In this document: piece after piece, positions 8,902-16,538 of the stretch
Layout: each line of letters opens with the position of its first letter
How positions within the stretch are numbered: the first letter of the stretch is position 1
Source: CAYWOS01 sp964459985
Lineage (GTDB): Bacteria; Bacillota; Clostridia; Christensenellales; Aristaeellaceae
Assembly (NCBI GenBank): GCA_964459985.1
Contig: CAYWOS010000028.1
Span: 1-32,191 of the forward strand
Direction: 5' to 3'
Length of the DNA stretch: 32,191 nucleotides
Position numbers and translations under genes: made by a program
The notes under the pieces: generated by a model
What the model was told of the DNA's origin: nothing
Seen by the model: the letters and a program-made list of their open reading frames with translations, nothing else
Database searches by the model: none

Positions 8902-9768
8902 TCATTCCTCCGAGAACGGGCAGGGCGCGGTGAAGCGCATCATTTCGCCCGTCACGGGATGCGCAAAAGCAAGCGAATACGCGTGCAGCATCAGGCGGTC
9001 GGCCTTGGGCATGTTTTTGAAGCCGTATAGCGCGTCGCCCAGCACGGGATGCCCGATTGAACGCATATGCACGCGGATCTGGTGCGTGCGTCCCGTCACG
9101 ATGCGCACGTCGAGCAGCGTGCGGTCGCCCATCTCCCGCAGGACGCGCCACTTGGTCAGCGCGCACCGTCCGTCCGGCTCGACCGCCATTTTCTTCCTGT
9201 CGGCGCGGCTGCGGCCGATGGGCGCGTCGATCTCGCCGCTTTCCTCTTTCATGCGTCCGAGAACGACGGCGCGGTAATGCTTCTCGATCCTGCGCTCCGA
9301 CAGCATATCCGACAGCCGCGTGTGCGTCCGATCGTCCTTGGCGACCAGCATCAGTCCGCTCGTATCCTTATCAAGCCTGTGCACGATACCGGGGCGCTTT
9401 TCGCCGCCGATGCCCGACAGCCCGTTCAAATGATACAAAAGCGCGTTGACCAGCGTATGATCGGGATTGCCCGCCGCCGGGTGAACCACCATGCCGGCGG
9501 GCTTGACGACCACGGCGAGATGCTCGTCCTGATAGATCACCTCAAGCGGAATATCCTCCGCCTCGACCTTCGCCTCGCGCGCCTCGGGAACAGACAGCAC
9601 GATCACGTCGCCCTCGGCGGGCTGATAGGACGGCTTCATTTCAACGCGGCCGTTGACCGTCGCCCTGCCTTCGCGGATGAGCGCCGCCGCGCGCGAGCGC
9701 GATATCCCGTCCCTTCGCGATAAGAACAGATCGAGCCGCGCGCCCTCGTCCGCGCCCGCCGCCGTCAT
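8902..9768 (-). CDS. RluA/RluD family 23S rRNA pseudouridine synthase
   Basis: The 288-residue protein has an S4 domain (about 10-60; SRSRAAALIREGRATVNG) and an RluA-type catalytic domain with HRLDKDTSG at 130-138, placing the catalytic aspartate at D133. Further family blocks are VVVKPAGMVVHP and TGRTHQIRVHM. It isomerises uridines in 23S rRNA, probably the helix 69 sites of RluD, although the exact target cannot be read from sequence. The frame extends to 9828, but ATG 9768 makes an ATGA overlap with the lspA stop and has GGGGGA upstream, so I chose it. It sits between lspA and the TlyA-type gene in one operon, an order common in Bacillota (lspA-rluD). Confidence 0.93.
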   Translation of the reverse strand: MTAAGADEGARLDLFLSRRDGISRSRAAALIREGRATVNGRVEMKPSYQPAEGDVIVLSVPEAREAKVEAEDIPLEVIYQDEHLAVVVKPAGMVVHPAAGNPDHTLVNALLYHLNGLSGIGGEKRPGIVHRLDKDTSGLMLVAKDDRTHTRLSDMLSERRIEKHYRAVVLGRMKEESGEIDAPIGRSRADRKKMAVEPDGRCALTKWRVLREMGDRTLLDVRIVTGRTHQIRVHMRSIGHPVLGDALYGFKNMPKADRLMLHAYSLAFAHPVTGEMMRFTAPCPFSEE

Positions 9769-10214
9769 GATTTCCCCCAATCGCCCGAGCGAAACAGCAG
9801 GCTCGCGCCGCAAAGAATCGCGCCGCATACCACGGCGGCGTCCGCGATATTGAACACGTAAAAATCAATCCATGTAAAATCCAGCATGTCGATCACATGC
9901 CCGTACAGCACGCGGTCGATCAGATTGCCCACGGCGCCGCCGAGTATCAGCCCGAGCGATACCGGCGCGAGTCCCGACAGCTTCATGCCGCGCATAAGGA
10001 GGCATCCGCCCGCGATGATCGCCAAAGTCATGAAGATCATCACGAGGTTGCTTCCCTCGAACAGGCCGAAAGATATCCCGGTGTTTTTGACGGGCGTAAA
10101 GCGGAGAACGCCGGGGATGATTTCCCCCGTCGCTTCGCCGAACAGCAGCTTGACGGCGCGGTCGGCGGCACACACGGCGACGGCCGCGATCCCGATGACG
10201 GAACGCTTTCGCAT
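9765..10214 (-). CDS. lspA: Signal peptidase II (lipoprotein signal peptidase)
   Basis: This 149-residue protein has four membrane helices and the two catalytic aspartates of the family: D100 in GNLIDRVLYGHVIDML and D125 in FNIADAAVV. The PVKNTGISFGLF block near residue 41 is the conserved N-G(A)FG region. It cleaves the signal peptide of prolipoproteins after lipidation of the cysteine, in the cytoplasmic membrane. The start ATG has AAGGAG five bases upstream. Its stop overlaps the next gene's ATG by four bases. The presence of lspA shows that the cell makes lipoproteins, which matters for the importer's binding protein, since that protein lacks an evident lipobox. Confidence 0.96.
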   Translation of the reverse strand: MRKRSVIGIAAVAVCAADRAVKLLFGEATGEIIPGVLRFTPVKNTGISFGLFEGSNLVMIFMTLAIIAGGCLLMRGMKLSGLAPVSLGLILGGAVGNLIDRVLYGHVIDMLDFTWIDFYVFNIADAAVVCGAILCGASLLFRSGDWGKS

Positions 10215-10238
10215 AACCGCTCCTTTCTTGATCAGGCA

Positions 10239-10505
10239 TTACCTGATGCGCGCGTTGACCAGCGTGACGATTTGCGCGATGAACTCGCTCACGGCGGGCA
10301 GGCTGCTCTCGGCGAGCTTCTGCAATACAAACAAAAGCACGGCGCCCAGCACCGCGAAGCCGAACGTTATGCCCAGCCCTCGCGCGATGCCCTGCAAAAA
10401 GGCGTCCGTCAGCCGCCGCCTGCGGTCGGACGCGTAGCGGACGTACTCCTCGAGCCGCATTCGCTCCGCCGCGCGGATAAAGCGCTCCACCCTGTCCTCG
10501 CGCAT
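10239..10505 (-). CDS. DUF5665-type small membrane protein
   Basis: This protein of 88 residues has a charged, arginine-rich N-terminal half (MREDRVERFIRAAERMRLEE) followed by one or two hydrophobic stretches (about 45-68, GLGITFGFAVLGAVLLFVL) and an amphipathic end. This matches the DUF5665 family of Clostridia, of unknown function. I chose ATG 10505 (GGGGTG six bases upstream) over the longer open frame, which would cross the promoter. It is the first gene of the operon leading into lspA, 24 bases downstream. The family call is from pattern memory and is moderately sure; the existence of the gene is well supported by promoter, ribosome site and operon position. Confidence 0.78.
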   Translation of the reverse strand: MREDRVERFIRAAERMRLEEYVRYASDRRRRLTDAFLQGIARGLGITFGFAVLGAVLLFVLQKLAESSLPAVSEFIAQIVTLVNARIR

Positions 10506-10544
10506 TTGATCACCCCGGGGACAGTTTGCCGCCGCACACGGGAT

Positions 10545-10573
10545 ATTATAGCAATTTTTATCCGTTCTGGCAA
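10545..10573 (-). promoter_or_regulatory. Sigma-A promoter for the DUF5665-lspA-rluD-tlyA operon
   Basis: On the minus strand TTGCCA, a 17-base spacer and a consensus TATAAT precede the first gene by about 40 bases. Confidence 0.75.
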
Positions 10574-10621
10574 TCTGTCGGACGTAACAAAAGCGCCCGC
10601 CGCGCATATCCTGAATCATCG

Positions 10622-10650
10622 TTGACACACAGGCAAAAAAAAGGTAAAAT
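10622..10650 (+). promoter_or_regulatory. Strong sigma-A promoter for aspartate kinase
   Basis: Consensus TTGACA (10622-10627), a 17-base A-rich spacer and TAAAAT (10645-10650). The start site expected near 10657 leaves only about 24 bases of leader, so no lysine riboswitch or T-box can fit. Confidence 0.8.
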
Positions 10651-10680
10651 GGCGGGGAAATCTCAAGGGAGGTCGCACGC

Positions 10681-11994
10681 ATGATCGCTGCCAAATTCGG
10701 CGGAAGCTCGCTCGCGGACGCCGCGCAGTTCCGAAAGGTCCGCAGTATCGTCGCATCCGACGCCGACAGGCATTATATCGTCCCCAGCGCGCCGGGCAAG
10801 CGCAGCAAGGACGACGTGAAAATCACCGATATGCTGTACGCCTGTTACGACGCGGCGGACGAGGGGCGTCCTTTCCGGCATATGCTCGATCGCGTCGAAG
10901 CGCGCTTTGACGAGATTATTGCATCGCTTTCGCTTTCGTTTTCGCTGCGCGACGAATTCGCCGCCATCGCCCGCGCGTTGGAGAACGGCGCGCCGCGCGA
11001 TTACGCCGCCAGTCGCGGCGAGTACCTGTGCGGCAAGCTGCTGGCGGAATACCTCGATTTTAAGTTCATCGACGCCGCCGACGTCGTGCGGTTCCGGGAG
11101 GACGGCAGGCTTAATGAGGACGAAACCAACCGCCTGCTGTCCGACGCGCTCAAAAAAACGCCCTACGCCGTCGTTCCCGGCTTTTACGGCGCGACGGCGG
11201 ACGGCAAAATCGTCACTTTTTCGCGCGGCGGCAGCGACATATCGGGCGCGCTTGTCGCGCGCGCGTGCAACGCCGATCTCTACGAAAACTGGACGGACGT
11301 GACGGGCTTCCGCATGACCGATCCGCGCATCGTCCCCGACGCGCAGTATATCGCCACGCTGACGTACCGCGAATTGCGCGAGCTTTCGTACATGGGCGCG
11401 ACGGTGCTCCACGAGGACGCCGTATTCCCCGTTCGCCGCGCCGGCATCGCCACCAACATCCGTAACACCAACGATCCCAAGCACCCGGGCACGATGATCG
11501 TATACAGCGCCGGGCGTGAAAACAACGCGCATATCATCACCGGCATCGCCGGGCACAAGGGCTTCGCCATCGTTTCCATTGAAAAGGACATGATGAACGC
11601 CGAGCTCGGCTTCGGCCGGCGCGTATTGCAGGCGTTCGAGGAATACGGCGTCAGCTTCGAGCATCTGCCCACCGGCATCGATACCATGTGCGTGGTGGTT
11701 CACGAAAAGGAATTCGCGCCGCACCGCGAGGAAATCATCCGCCGCATCTGCGAATTGGTCACGCCCGATCAGGTCACGGTACACGAAGGGCTGGCGCTCA
11801 TCGCCACCGTCGGTCGCGGCATGGTTCGCGCGTTCGGCACGGCGGCGCGGCTGTTCACCGCCATCTCGTCGCAGGGCATATCCATCCGCATCATTGATCA
11901 GGGCTCGAGCGAGCTGTCCATCATCGTGGGCGTTGACGATAGCGATTTTGACAACGCCGTTCGCGCCATCTACGACGCTTTCGTCCGTACCTGA
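10681..11994 (+). CDS. lysC: Aspartate kinase, monofunctional, with ACT domains
   Basis: The 437-residue enzyme phosphorylates L-aspartate, the first step toward lysine, threonine, methionine and diaminopimelate. The N-terminal kinase domain has KFGGSSLA at 5-12, SRGGSDISGAL for nucleotide/substrate binding and TDPRIVPDA. Two C-terminal ACT domains (about 290-437; FAIVSIEKDMMN and ALIATVGRGMVRAFGTAARLF) provide allosteric control by an end-product amino acid. The length is that of a stand-alone kinase with no homoserine dehydrogenase fused. The ATG has AAGGGAGG eight bases upstream. It is transcribed alone, divergent from the lspA operon. Which amino acid inhibits it is not readable; gene symbol lysC is the usual choice for this architecture. 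Confidence 0.95.
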   Translation: MIAAKFGGSSLADAAQFRKVRSIVASDADRHYIVPSAPGKRSKDDVKITDMLYACYDAADEGRPFRHMLDRVEARFDEIIASLSLSFSLRDEFAAIARALENGAPRDYAASRGEYLCGKLLAEYLDFKFIDAADVVRFREDGRLNEDETNRLLSDALKKTPYAVVPGFYGATADGKIVTFSRGGSDISGALVARACNADLYENWTDVTGFRMTDPRIVPDAQYIATLTYRELRELSYMGATVLHEDAVFPVRRAGIATNIRNTNDPKHPGTMIVYSAGRENNAHIITGIAGHKGFAIVSIEKDMMNAELGFGRRVLQAFEEYGVSFEHLPTGIDTMCVVVHEKEFAPHREEIIRRICELVTPDQVTVHEGLALIATVGRGMVRAFGTAARLFTAISSQGISIRIIDQGSSELSIIVGVDDSDFDNAVRAIYDAFVRT

Positions 11995-12121
11995 AGCGCC
12001 CGTTTTACGGTCCGGATTGTCGTCAATATCGCATGAAAACCCGCGTTTCCCTACCCGGACGCCGCGGCGCGCAACGGCCGTGCGGCTGCGTCCGCGCCGT
12101 TGTCGAGTGGCATTTTCTTCC

Positions 12122-12150
12122 TTGACAAAATTCTCACTCCACCTTATAAT
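12122..12150 (+). promoter_or_regulatory. Consensus sigma-A promoter before the 687-residue protein
   Basis: TTGACA (12122-12127), a 17-base spacer and TATAAT (12145-12150) are a perfect consensus match. The -10 box overlaps the left arm of an inverted repeat. The ribosome site AGGAGG at 12185-12190 serves ATG 12196. Confidence 0.85.
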
Positions 12151-12184
12151 ACAGGTACGAATTTGGACGTACCTGTATTTTTTT
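12149..12184. repeat. 11-bp perfect inverted repeat over -10 box, followed by T-run
   Basis: ATACAGGTACG (12149-12159) and its exact complement CGTACCTGTAT (12168-12178) flank an eight-base loop and are followed by seven T (12178-12184). Transcription from the overlapping promoter should start near 12157, inside the left arm, so that transcript cannot form the full hairpin. The repeat is therefore either a repressor operator or a terminator for read-through from lysC. Confidence 0.75.
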
Positions 12185-12195
12185 AGGAGGCATTT

Positions 12196-14259
12196 ATGGA
12201 CTTCCAGGGGAAAACGGTTTTGGTCTTTTTGGAGGAGGACAATATCCAACGCGCGTATTTTCGGATTCGACCCTTGCTCACGGCTGACGAGGTTGTGACC
12301 CCCGAGGCGCTCGCCGCCTTCCCGGACGACGGTTATCTCCGTATCGTACCCGACAAGAACGAACAGCACACCTTTAAGGATCGGATGCGCACCATCTGCG
12401 GCCTTTGCATCGTGGATTTGAGCGATCTTCCCCCCGACGCCGCCAAGATCAGGAGCAATAAAAACTACGCTCCGCAGCGCGGCGAAACCAACCAGTTCAT
12501 CATTTACAGCGACGCCGTTCGCGCCATGCCCGAAAAGCTCCTGTATCAGGTCGTCCCCGAGGACGGCATTGCGCAGGCGCATACGCCGCTTGTATACAAG
12601 CGCGACGGCGCGAACATCATGGGGCCCGTCCGCCGCGCCGACGGCGAGTTCGAGGGCGAAAGCGTCCGTTTGCAGCCCGACAGCCGCGATATTCACTGCG
12701 TCACGCTGCCCGACGGCAAAGAATTGCTGTTCTACTGGCCGGCGCCTGCGCAAAAGCCCGCGCCGGTCTCCGCGCCCAAGCCCGTTGTTCCCGCGCCTAA
12801 ACCGACGTCCGCAGCCGCGCCCGCGCCGCTCTCGGCGCCCGATATCATCGAGCGTCTGAACGCGCCCGTCGTCACGCCATCCGCCAATCTGCTCAAGCCC
12901 GCCGCGCCCGAGCGCCCAGTCGTCGATTCGCCCGTCGCCAATTACAACGGCACCAAGCTGTATCAGGGCGTCGCGCGCCGCGCAGCGCCCAAGCGCGCCT
13001 ACAATCCGCTCATCGAGACGGTCGAGCAGCAGCGCTATGCCGCGCGGTATGAGTCCCCCGGCGCGGTGCTGGGCGACGCCGCCGCGCTGCGCGAGGTCGA
13101 CAACCCCGTGGAATACTTCCGCGCCGCGCTGCAGGGCGTGTGGAACGATCCCAACACGCATCAGCAAACGGCGTCCATTATCCTGTCCATGTCGGGAATG
13201 CGCGGCCTGCTCGCCAAAATGGTGACGAGTGAGCACGATGATCTGGCGATCGCCGCCATGCACTCGCAGCTCAACGACCTCGAAGCCGAGCGGCTCATGA
13301 CGCTCATGCGGCTCGACGAGGCGAAAAAGGATCTTACAGCGCTGCGCAAGGAGGCGCTCGGGCTGCTCACTCGCGAGGAGCAGGCGGCGCTGGACGGCGT
13401 AAAAAGCGAAATCGCCGTCGCCGAAAGCTCGCTGGACGAATTAAAGCGACAAATCGCCGATCTGTCCGCCCGGCGCGAGAAGCTCGTCGAAGCGAACAAT
13501 CTGCTCGGCGCGCCGCGCAGGGTGTCCCCCGCCCCGGGCGGCACGGCGACGCGCGAGGAAATGATCGCGCGGGTGAAATCCTGCCTCGAAGCGCAGGGAT
13601 TCGACGCGAGCGAGGACGACGCCTGCGCCCTGCTTCTCCTATTCGCGCTGTCGGACAAGCGGATGACGTTCTCCGCGCAAAACCCCGAGGACGCGGCGCT
13701 CGCGGTCTTGGCGCTCGTACACGCGCTGGGCGGCGTGTGCGCCGACGCTCCCAACGGCATCGGCGCCGAACGCACGGCGGACGACGTGCCCGTATTCCAG
13801 TTCGTCAACGATCGCGAGATCGTCTTCACGCACGAACAGGGCGTTACCACATGCTCTCCCGTCCGGGACGGCAAATGGCGGACACCCGTCTTCGCGCTTT
13901 CTGTCAAGCCCTTCGCTTTCCCCGGCGAAATGCCCGCGTGCCCGCCGCTTTCCGAGCGCCATATCAGACGCGCGATGCTCGAGGGCGCGAGCGAGATCAA
14001 TCCCGAAGCCATCGCGTTGATCCGCGCGTTCCGCGAAGCGCTGATCGCCGCCTGCGCGCCGCTTTCGCTGTCGGATGCGGGCAAGCTGTTCGCCTTCATC
14101 TCCGTCGCGCAAAATGTTATGAAGGGCGGCGTCGCCGCCGCGCTCGACGCGGGCATCGCCGCATACATCGTGCCGTACATCAAGCAAAACAATCTGGATG
14201 CGTCGCCGTTCGCCGCGCTGTTTGACGCCTTGCCGCGCGCGCGGAAAACCGTCCAATGA
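12196..14259 (+). CDS. Uncharacterised 687-residue protein with Pro-rich linker and coiled coil
   Basis: I do not recognise a family. Visible parts: an N-terminal domain of mixed strand character (1-180) with no signal peptide or membrane segment; a Pro/Ala/Lys-rich linker (about 182-215); a middle region (about 260-345) with NPVEYFRAALQGVWNDP; a long charged coiled coil (about 352-438, rich in Glu/Leu/Arg heptads); and a C-terminal globular domain (about 450-687) ending basic. It appears cytosolic. Reading frame, codon use, AGGAGG ribosome site and a consensus promoter leave no doubt that it is a gene. Its stop overlaps the start of a SpoU-type RNA methyltransferase (ATGA), so the two are translationally coupled, though this may not mean shared function. 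The coiled coil and linker suggest a scaffold or nucleic-acid/cell-architecture role, which is a guess. Confidence 0.85.
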   Translation: MDFQGKTVLVFLEEDNIQRAYFRIRPLLTADEVVTPEALAAFPDDGYLRIVPDKNEQHTFKDRMRTICGLCIVDLSDLPPDAAKIRSNKNYAPQRGETNQFIIYSDAVRAMPEKLLYQVVPEDGIAQAHTPLVYKRDGANIMGPVRRADGEFEGESVRLQPDSRDIHCVTLPDGKELLFYWPAPAQKPAPVSAPKPVVPAPKPTSAAAPAPLSAPDIIERLNAPVVTPSANLLKPAAPERPVVDSPVANYNGTKLYQGVARRAAPKRAYNPLIETVEQQRYAARYESPGAVLGDAAALREVDNPVEYFRAALQGVWNDPNTHQQTASIILSMSGMRGLLAKMVTSEHDDLAIAAMHSQLNDLEAERLMTLMRLDEAKKDLTALRKEALGLLTREEQAALDGVKSEIAVAESSLDELKRQIADLSARREKLVEANNLLGAPRRVSPAPGGTATREEMIARVKSCLEAQGFDASEDDACALLLLFALSDKRMTFSAQNPEDAALAVLALVHALGGVCADAPNGIGAERTADDVPVFQFVNDREIVFTHEQGVTTCSPVRDGKWRTPVFALSVKPFAFPGEMPACPPLSERHIRRAMLEGASEINPEAIALIRAFREALIAACAPLSLSDAGKLFAFISVAQNVMKGGVAAALDAGIAAYIVPYIKQNNLDASPFAALFDALPRARKTVQ

Positions 14260-15029
14260 TCGAAACCATCACCTCGCCGCAAAACGAGAAGGTCAAATTG
14301 TGGCGTTCCCTCAATAAAAGCCGTGCCGACCGTTTGGCGCACGGCTTGTTTCTCGCCGAGGGCGAGCACATGGCGCAGGAGGCGCTTGCCGAGCGCCGCG
14401 CCGTCGCGCTGCTCGTCGATACCGATTCGGCGGAAAAATACCGCGATTTGATTGCGAGCGCCGCCGATCTGCCCGTCTATCTGCTGCCGACGCGCGTGCT
14501 GATCATGATTGCCGACGCGAAAACGCCGCAGGGCGTCATCGCCGTATGCCGGTACCCGGAAAATCCGCCGCTTGCCGCGCTGAATAAGCGAATCGTCGCG
14601 CTTGACGGCGTGCAGGACCCCGGCAACGTGGGGACGATCCTGCGCACGATGGACGCCGCCGCGTTTACGGGCTTGCTGCTGAACGACACCTGCGCCGATC
14701 CCTTCGGCGCGAAAGCGCTGCGCGCCACAATGGGCGGCGTGTTCCGCATCCCCGCGCGACTGTCGCCTTCGCTGACGGACGATCTCAAAACGCTCAAGGA
14801 AAACGGTTTTGAACTCATCGCTGGCGATCTGCGCGGCGAGACGCTCGATTCCCGCGCGCCGTACGGCGACAAAACCTGCCTGCTCATCGGCAGCGAAGGC
14901 GCGGGCCTGTCGCCCGCCGTGCTCGCGCTCGCCGATCGCCGCCTGCGCCTGCCCATGCCGGGACGCGCCGAATCGCTCAACGCCGCCGTCGCCGCCGGCA
15001 TCCTGATTTACGATATCCTGCGAGACTGA
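14256..15029 (+). CDS. SpoU/TrmH family RNA 2'-O-ribose methyltransferase
   Basis: The 257-residue protein has an N-terminal substrate-binding segment (about 1-90) that starts MIETITSPQNEKVKLWRSL, typical of TrmH-like rRNA methyltransferases. The C-terminal SPOUT domain has its three motifs: DPGNVGTILRTMDA (motif 1, N and R conserved), LLIGSEGAGLS (motif 2) and LPMPGRAESLNAAVAAGIL (motif 3), which builds the trefoil-knot SAM site. It methylates a 2'-hydroxyl in rRNA or tRNA; the exact nucleotide is not readable. The start ATG overlaps the stop of the preceding 687-residue protein by four bases. The methyltransferase downstream begins 19 bases later and may share the transcript. Confidence 0.93.
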   Translation: MIETITSPQNEKVKLWRSLNKSRADRLAHGLFLAEGEHMAQEALAERRAVALLVDTDSAEKYRDLIASAADLPVYLLPTRVLIMIADAKTPQGVIAVCRYPENPPLAALNKRIVALDGVQDPGNVGTILRTMDAAAFTGLLLNDTCADPFGAKALRATMGGVFRIPARLSPSLTDDLKTLKENGFELIAGDLRGETLDSRAPYGDKTCLLIGSEGAGLSPAVLALADRRLRLPMPGRAESLNAAVAAGILIYDILRD

Positions 15030-15048
15030 ACCGAAAAGAGGACTCGAT

Positions 15049-15846
15049 ATGAAACGTTATACCGATATCAATGCCGAAACTATCGACGGGTGGATTGAAA
15101 AGGGCTGGGAATGGGGCGTTCCGATCTCGCACGAGACGTATCATGACGTTTTGAAGGGAAACTGGGATGTCTTGCTGACCCCGACCAAGCCCGTCCCGCG
15201 CGACTGGTTTGCGCCTTTTCTCAAAAACGGCCGTTTCAGCGGCGCGCGGCTGCTGGGGCTTGCGAGCGGCGGCGGGCAGCAAATGCCCGTTTTCGCCGCG
15301 CTCGGCGCGGACTGCACCGTGCTTGATTACTCGGTCAGGCAGCTTGACAGCGAACGGCTCGTCGCCGCGCGCGAAGGGTACGACATCAAAATCGTCCGCG
15401 CCGATATGACGCAACGTTTGCCCTTTGAGGACGCCGCCTTTGACATCGTTTTTCACCCGGTCAGCAACTGCTATGTCGAGGACGTCTATCATGTCTGGAA
15501 CGAATGTTTCCGCGTGCTGAAGCCCGGTGGGCTTCTGCTTGCCGGCATGGACAACGGCTTTAATTTTCTGATGAACGATCCGTCCGTCCGTCCGATGGTC
15601 ATAGAAAATAAACTGCCCTTCAATCCGCTGAAAAACCCGGATCAAATGGCAATGCTTAAGGAAAACGACGACGGCATCCAGTTCAGCCATACCTTCGACG
15701 AGCAAATCGGCGGACAGATCAAGGCGGGCTTCGCCATCATCGGCGCCTATGAGGATTTCAACAACGACCCGGACGCCATATCCGACGGCATTCCGGCCTA
15801 TTGGGCAACCAAGGCGATCAAGCCGCCGCACCCCATCAATCGATAA
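15049..15846 (+). CDS. Class I SAM-dependent methyltransferase
   Basis: The 265-residue protein has a Methyltransf_11-type fold: motif I LGLASGGGQQMPVFAALGA (about 65-83), the acidic residue after strand 2 in CTVLDYS, ADMTQRLPFEDAAFDIV (motif II/III region) and FRVLKPGGLLLAG (post-motif). The N-terminal extension (about 1-55; WIEKGWEWGVPISHETY) resembles that of small-molecule methyltransferases of Clostridia whose substrate is unknown. GAGG lies about eight bases before ATG 15049. The 3' end overlaps the convergent pentapeptide-repeat gene by 11 bases, so the two transcripts are antisense at their ends. The substrate could be a small molecule or lipid; nothing here decides. Confidence 0.9.
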   Translation: MKRYTDINAETIDGWIEKGWEWGVPISHETYHDVLKGNWDVLLTPTKPVPRDWFAPFLKNGRFSGARLLGLASGGGQQMPVFAALGADCTVLDYSVRQLDSERLVAAREGYDIKIVRADMTQRLPFEDAAFDIVFHPVSNCYVEDVYHVWNECFRVLKPGGLLLAGMDNGFNFLMNDPSVRPMVIENKLPFNPLKNPDQMAMLKENDDGIQFSHTFDEQIGGQIKAGFAIIGAYEDFNNDPDAISDGIPAYWATKAIKPPHPINR

Positions 15847-16480
15847 TTTCAATACCGAGCAATCGGACGAGCATCAGCGCCTGCGCGCTTGTTACCCGCG
15901 CGCCGCGCAGCGAGTAAGGATCAATGATCATCCCGTCCATTTCACAAGTGGACAGATCGACGCCTTTGAGCGGCGTCGCGTCGATCTCGATCCCCTGCAT
16001 TTGACACATGGATAAGCGCACGTCCGTCCAGTTGAGCCGCGTCAGCGAGGCGTTCTTCATCAGACAGCCCGTTATTTCGCCGTGCGTCCACTTGCCGTCG
16101 GCAATGCTCGCGTACTCCATCTGACACTCGACAAACGCGACGTTTTTCATCGCGCACTCCGTCAGCGCCGCGCCTGTCAGCCGACAGTTTTCAAAGCGCA
16201 CGCGCTGCAGGCTCGCCCCGGGAAGCTGCAATTCAGACAGATCGCAGCGCGTGAACGCGCAGTCCACGAACGTCATCCGCCGGACGTCCTGCGGCGCGAA
16301 GCGGCAGCGCTCGAAGCGGCAGGCGCGAAACTCGATCAGCCCCGCCGAAAAATCGGTCAGATCGCCGCCCGTAAACCATTTGTTTTCGATATCGAGCCCC
16401 ATGCGCTCGGCGCGCGTCGCTTCCGTCCGCACATCCGCTTGTTCGAGCGATTCGGGGATATCGGGACGTTCGATGTCCAT
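15836..16480 (-). CDS. Pentapeptide-repeat-like protein
   Basis: The 214-residue protein contains, from about residue 44 to 195, a run of five-residue repeats with a central Leu/Phe/Met and frequent Cys, Arg and Asn (FERCRFAPQDV, CAFTRCDLSELQL, ENCRLTGAALTECAM, NASLTRLNWTDV, TPLKGVDLSTCEM). This predicts a right-handed quadrilateral beta helix. There is no signal peptide or membrane segment, so it should be cytosolic. Some such proteins (Qnr, MfpA) mimic DNA and protect gyrase, but most have no known role and I see nothing specific to Qnr. ATG 16480 has GGAGG six bases upstream. It overlaps the convergent methyltransferase by 11 bases and is divergent from DUF4342. Confidence 0.85.
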   Translation of the reverse strand: MDIERPDIPESLEQADVRTEATRAERMGLDIENKWFTGGDLTDFSAGLIEFRACRFERCRFAPQDVRRMTFVDCAFTRCDLSELQLPGASLQRVRFENCRLTGAALTECAMKNVAFVECQMEYASIADGKWTHGEITGCLMKNASLTRLNWTDVRLSMCQMQGIEIDATPLKGVDLSTCEMDGMIIDPYSLRGARVTSAQALMLVRLLGIEIID

Positions 16481-16510
16481 ACAGCGCCTCCGTCGTTCAT
16501 CGTCCCTTTC

Positions 16511-16538
16511 ATTATATAGCGCTCCGCGCGCTTGTCAA
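16511..16538 (-). promoter_or_regulatory. Sigma-A promoter for the pentapeptide-repeat gene
   Basis: Minus strand: TTGACA (16538-16533), a 16-base spacer and TATAAT (16516-16511). Its -35 box occupies the same bases as the -35 box of the divergent promoter at 16532-16561. Confidence 0.72.

Noticed and set aside
12060..12120. Possible lysC terminator hairpin (CAACGGC ... GCCGTTG, about 12068-12104)
   Set aside because: The seven-base arms enclose a long imperfect interior and no T-run follows. This is too weak to call in such GC-rich sequence.
10663..13263. 866-codon open frame on the minus strand
   Set aside because: It is antisense to aspartate kinase and the 687-residue protein, both of which have promoters, ribosome sites and good protein sequence. 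The frame is open only because of GC-rich codon bias, and its translation is repetitive and Arg/Gly/Val-rich with no domain.
15836..16480. Qnr-type quinolone resistance protein
   Set aside because: The pentapeptide repeats are loose and irregular, and I see no Qnr loop features; pentapeptide-repeat similarity alone does not support a gyrase-protection role.
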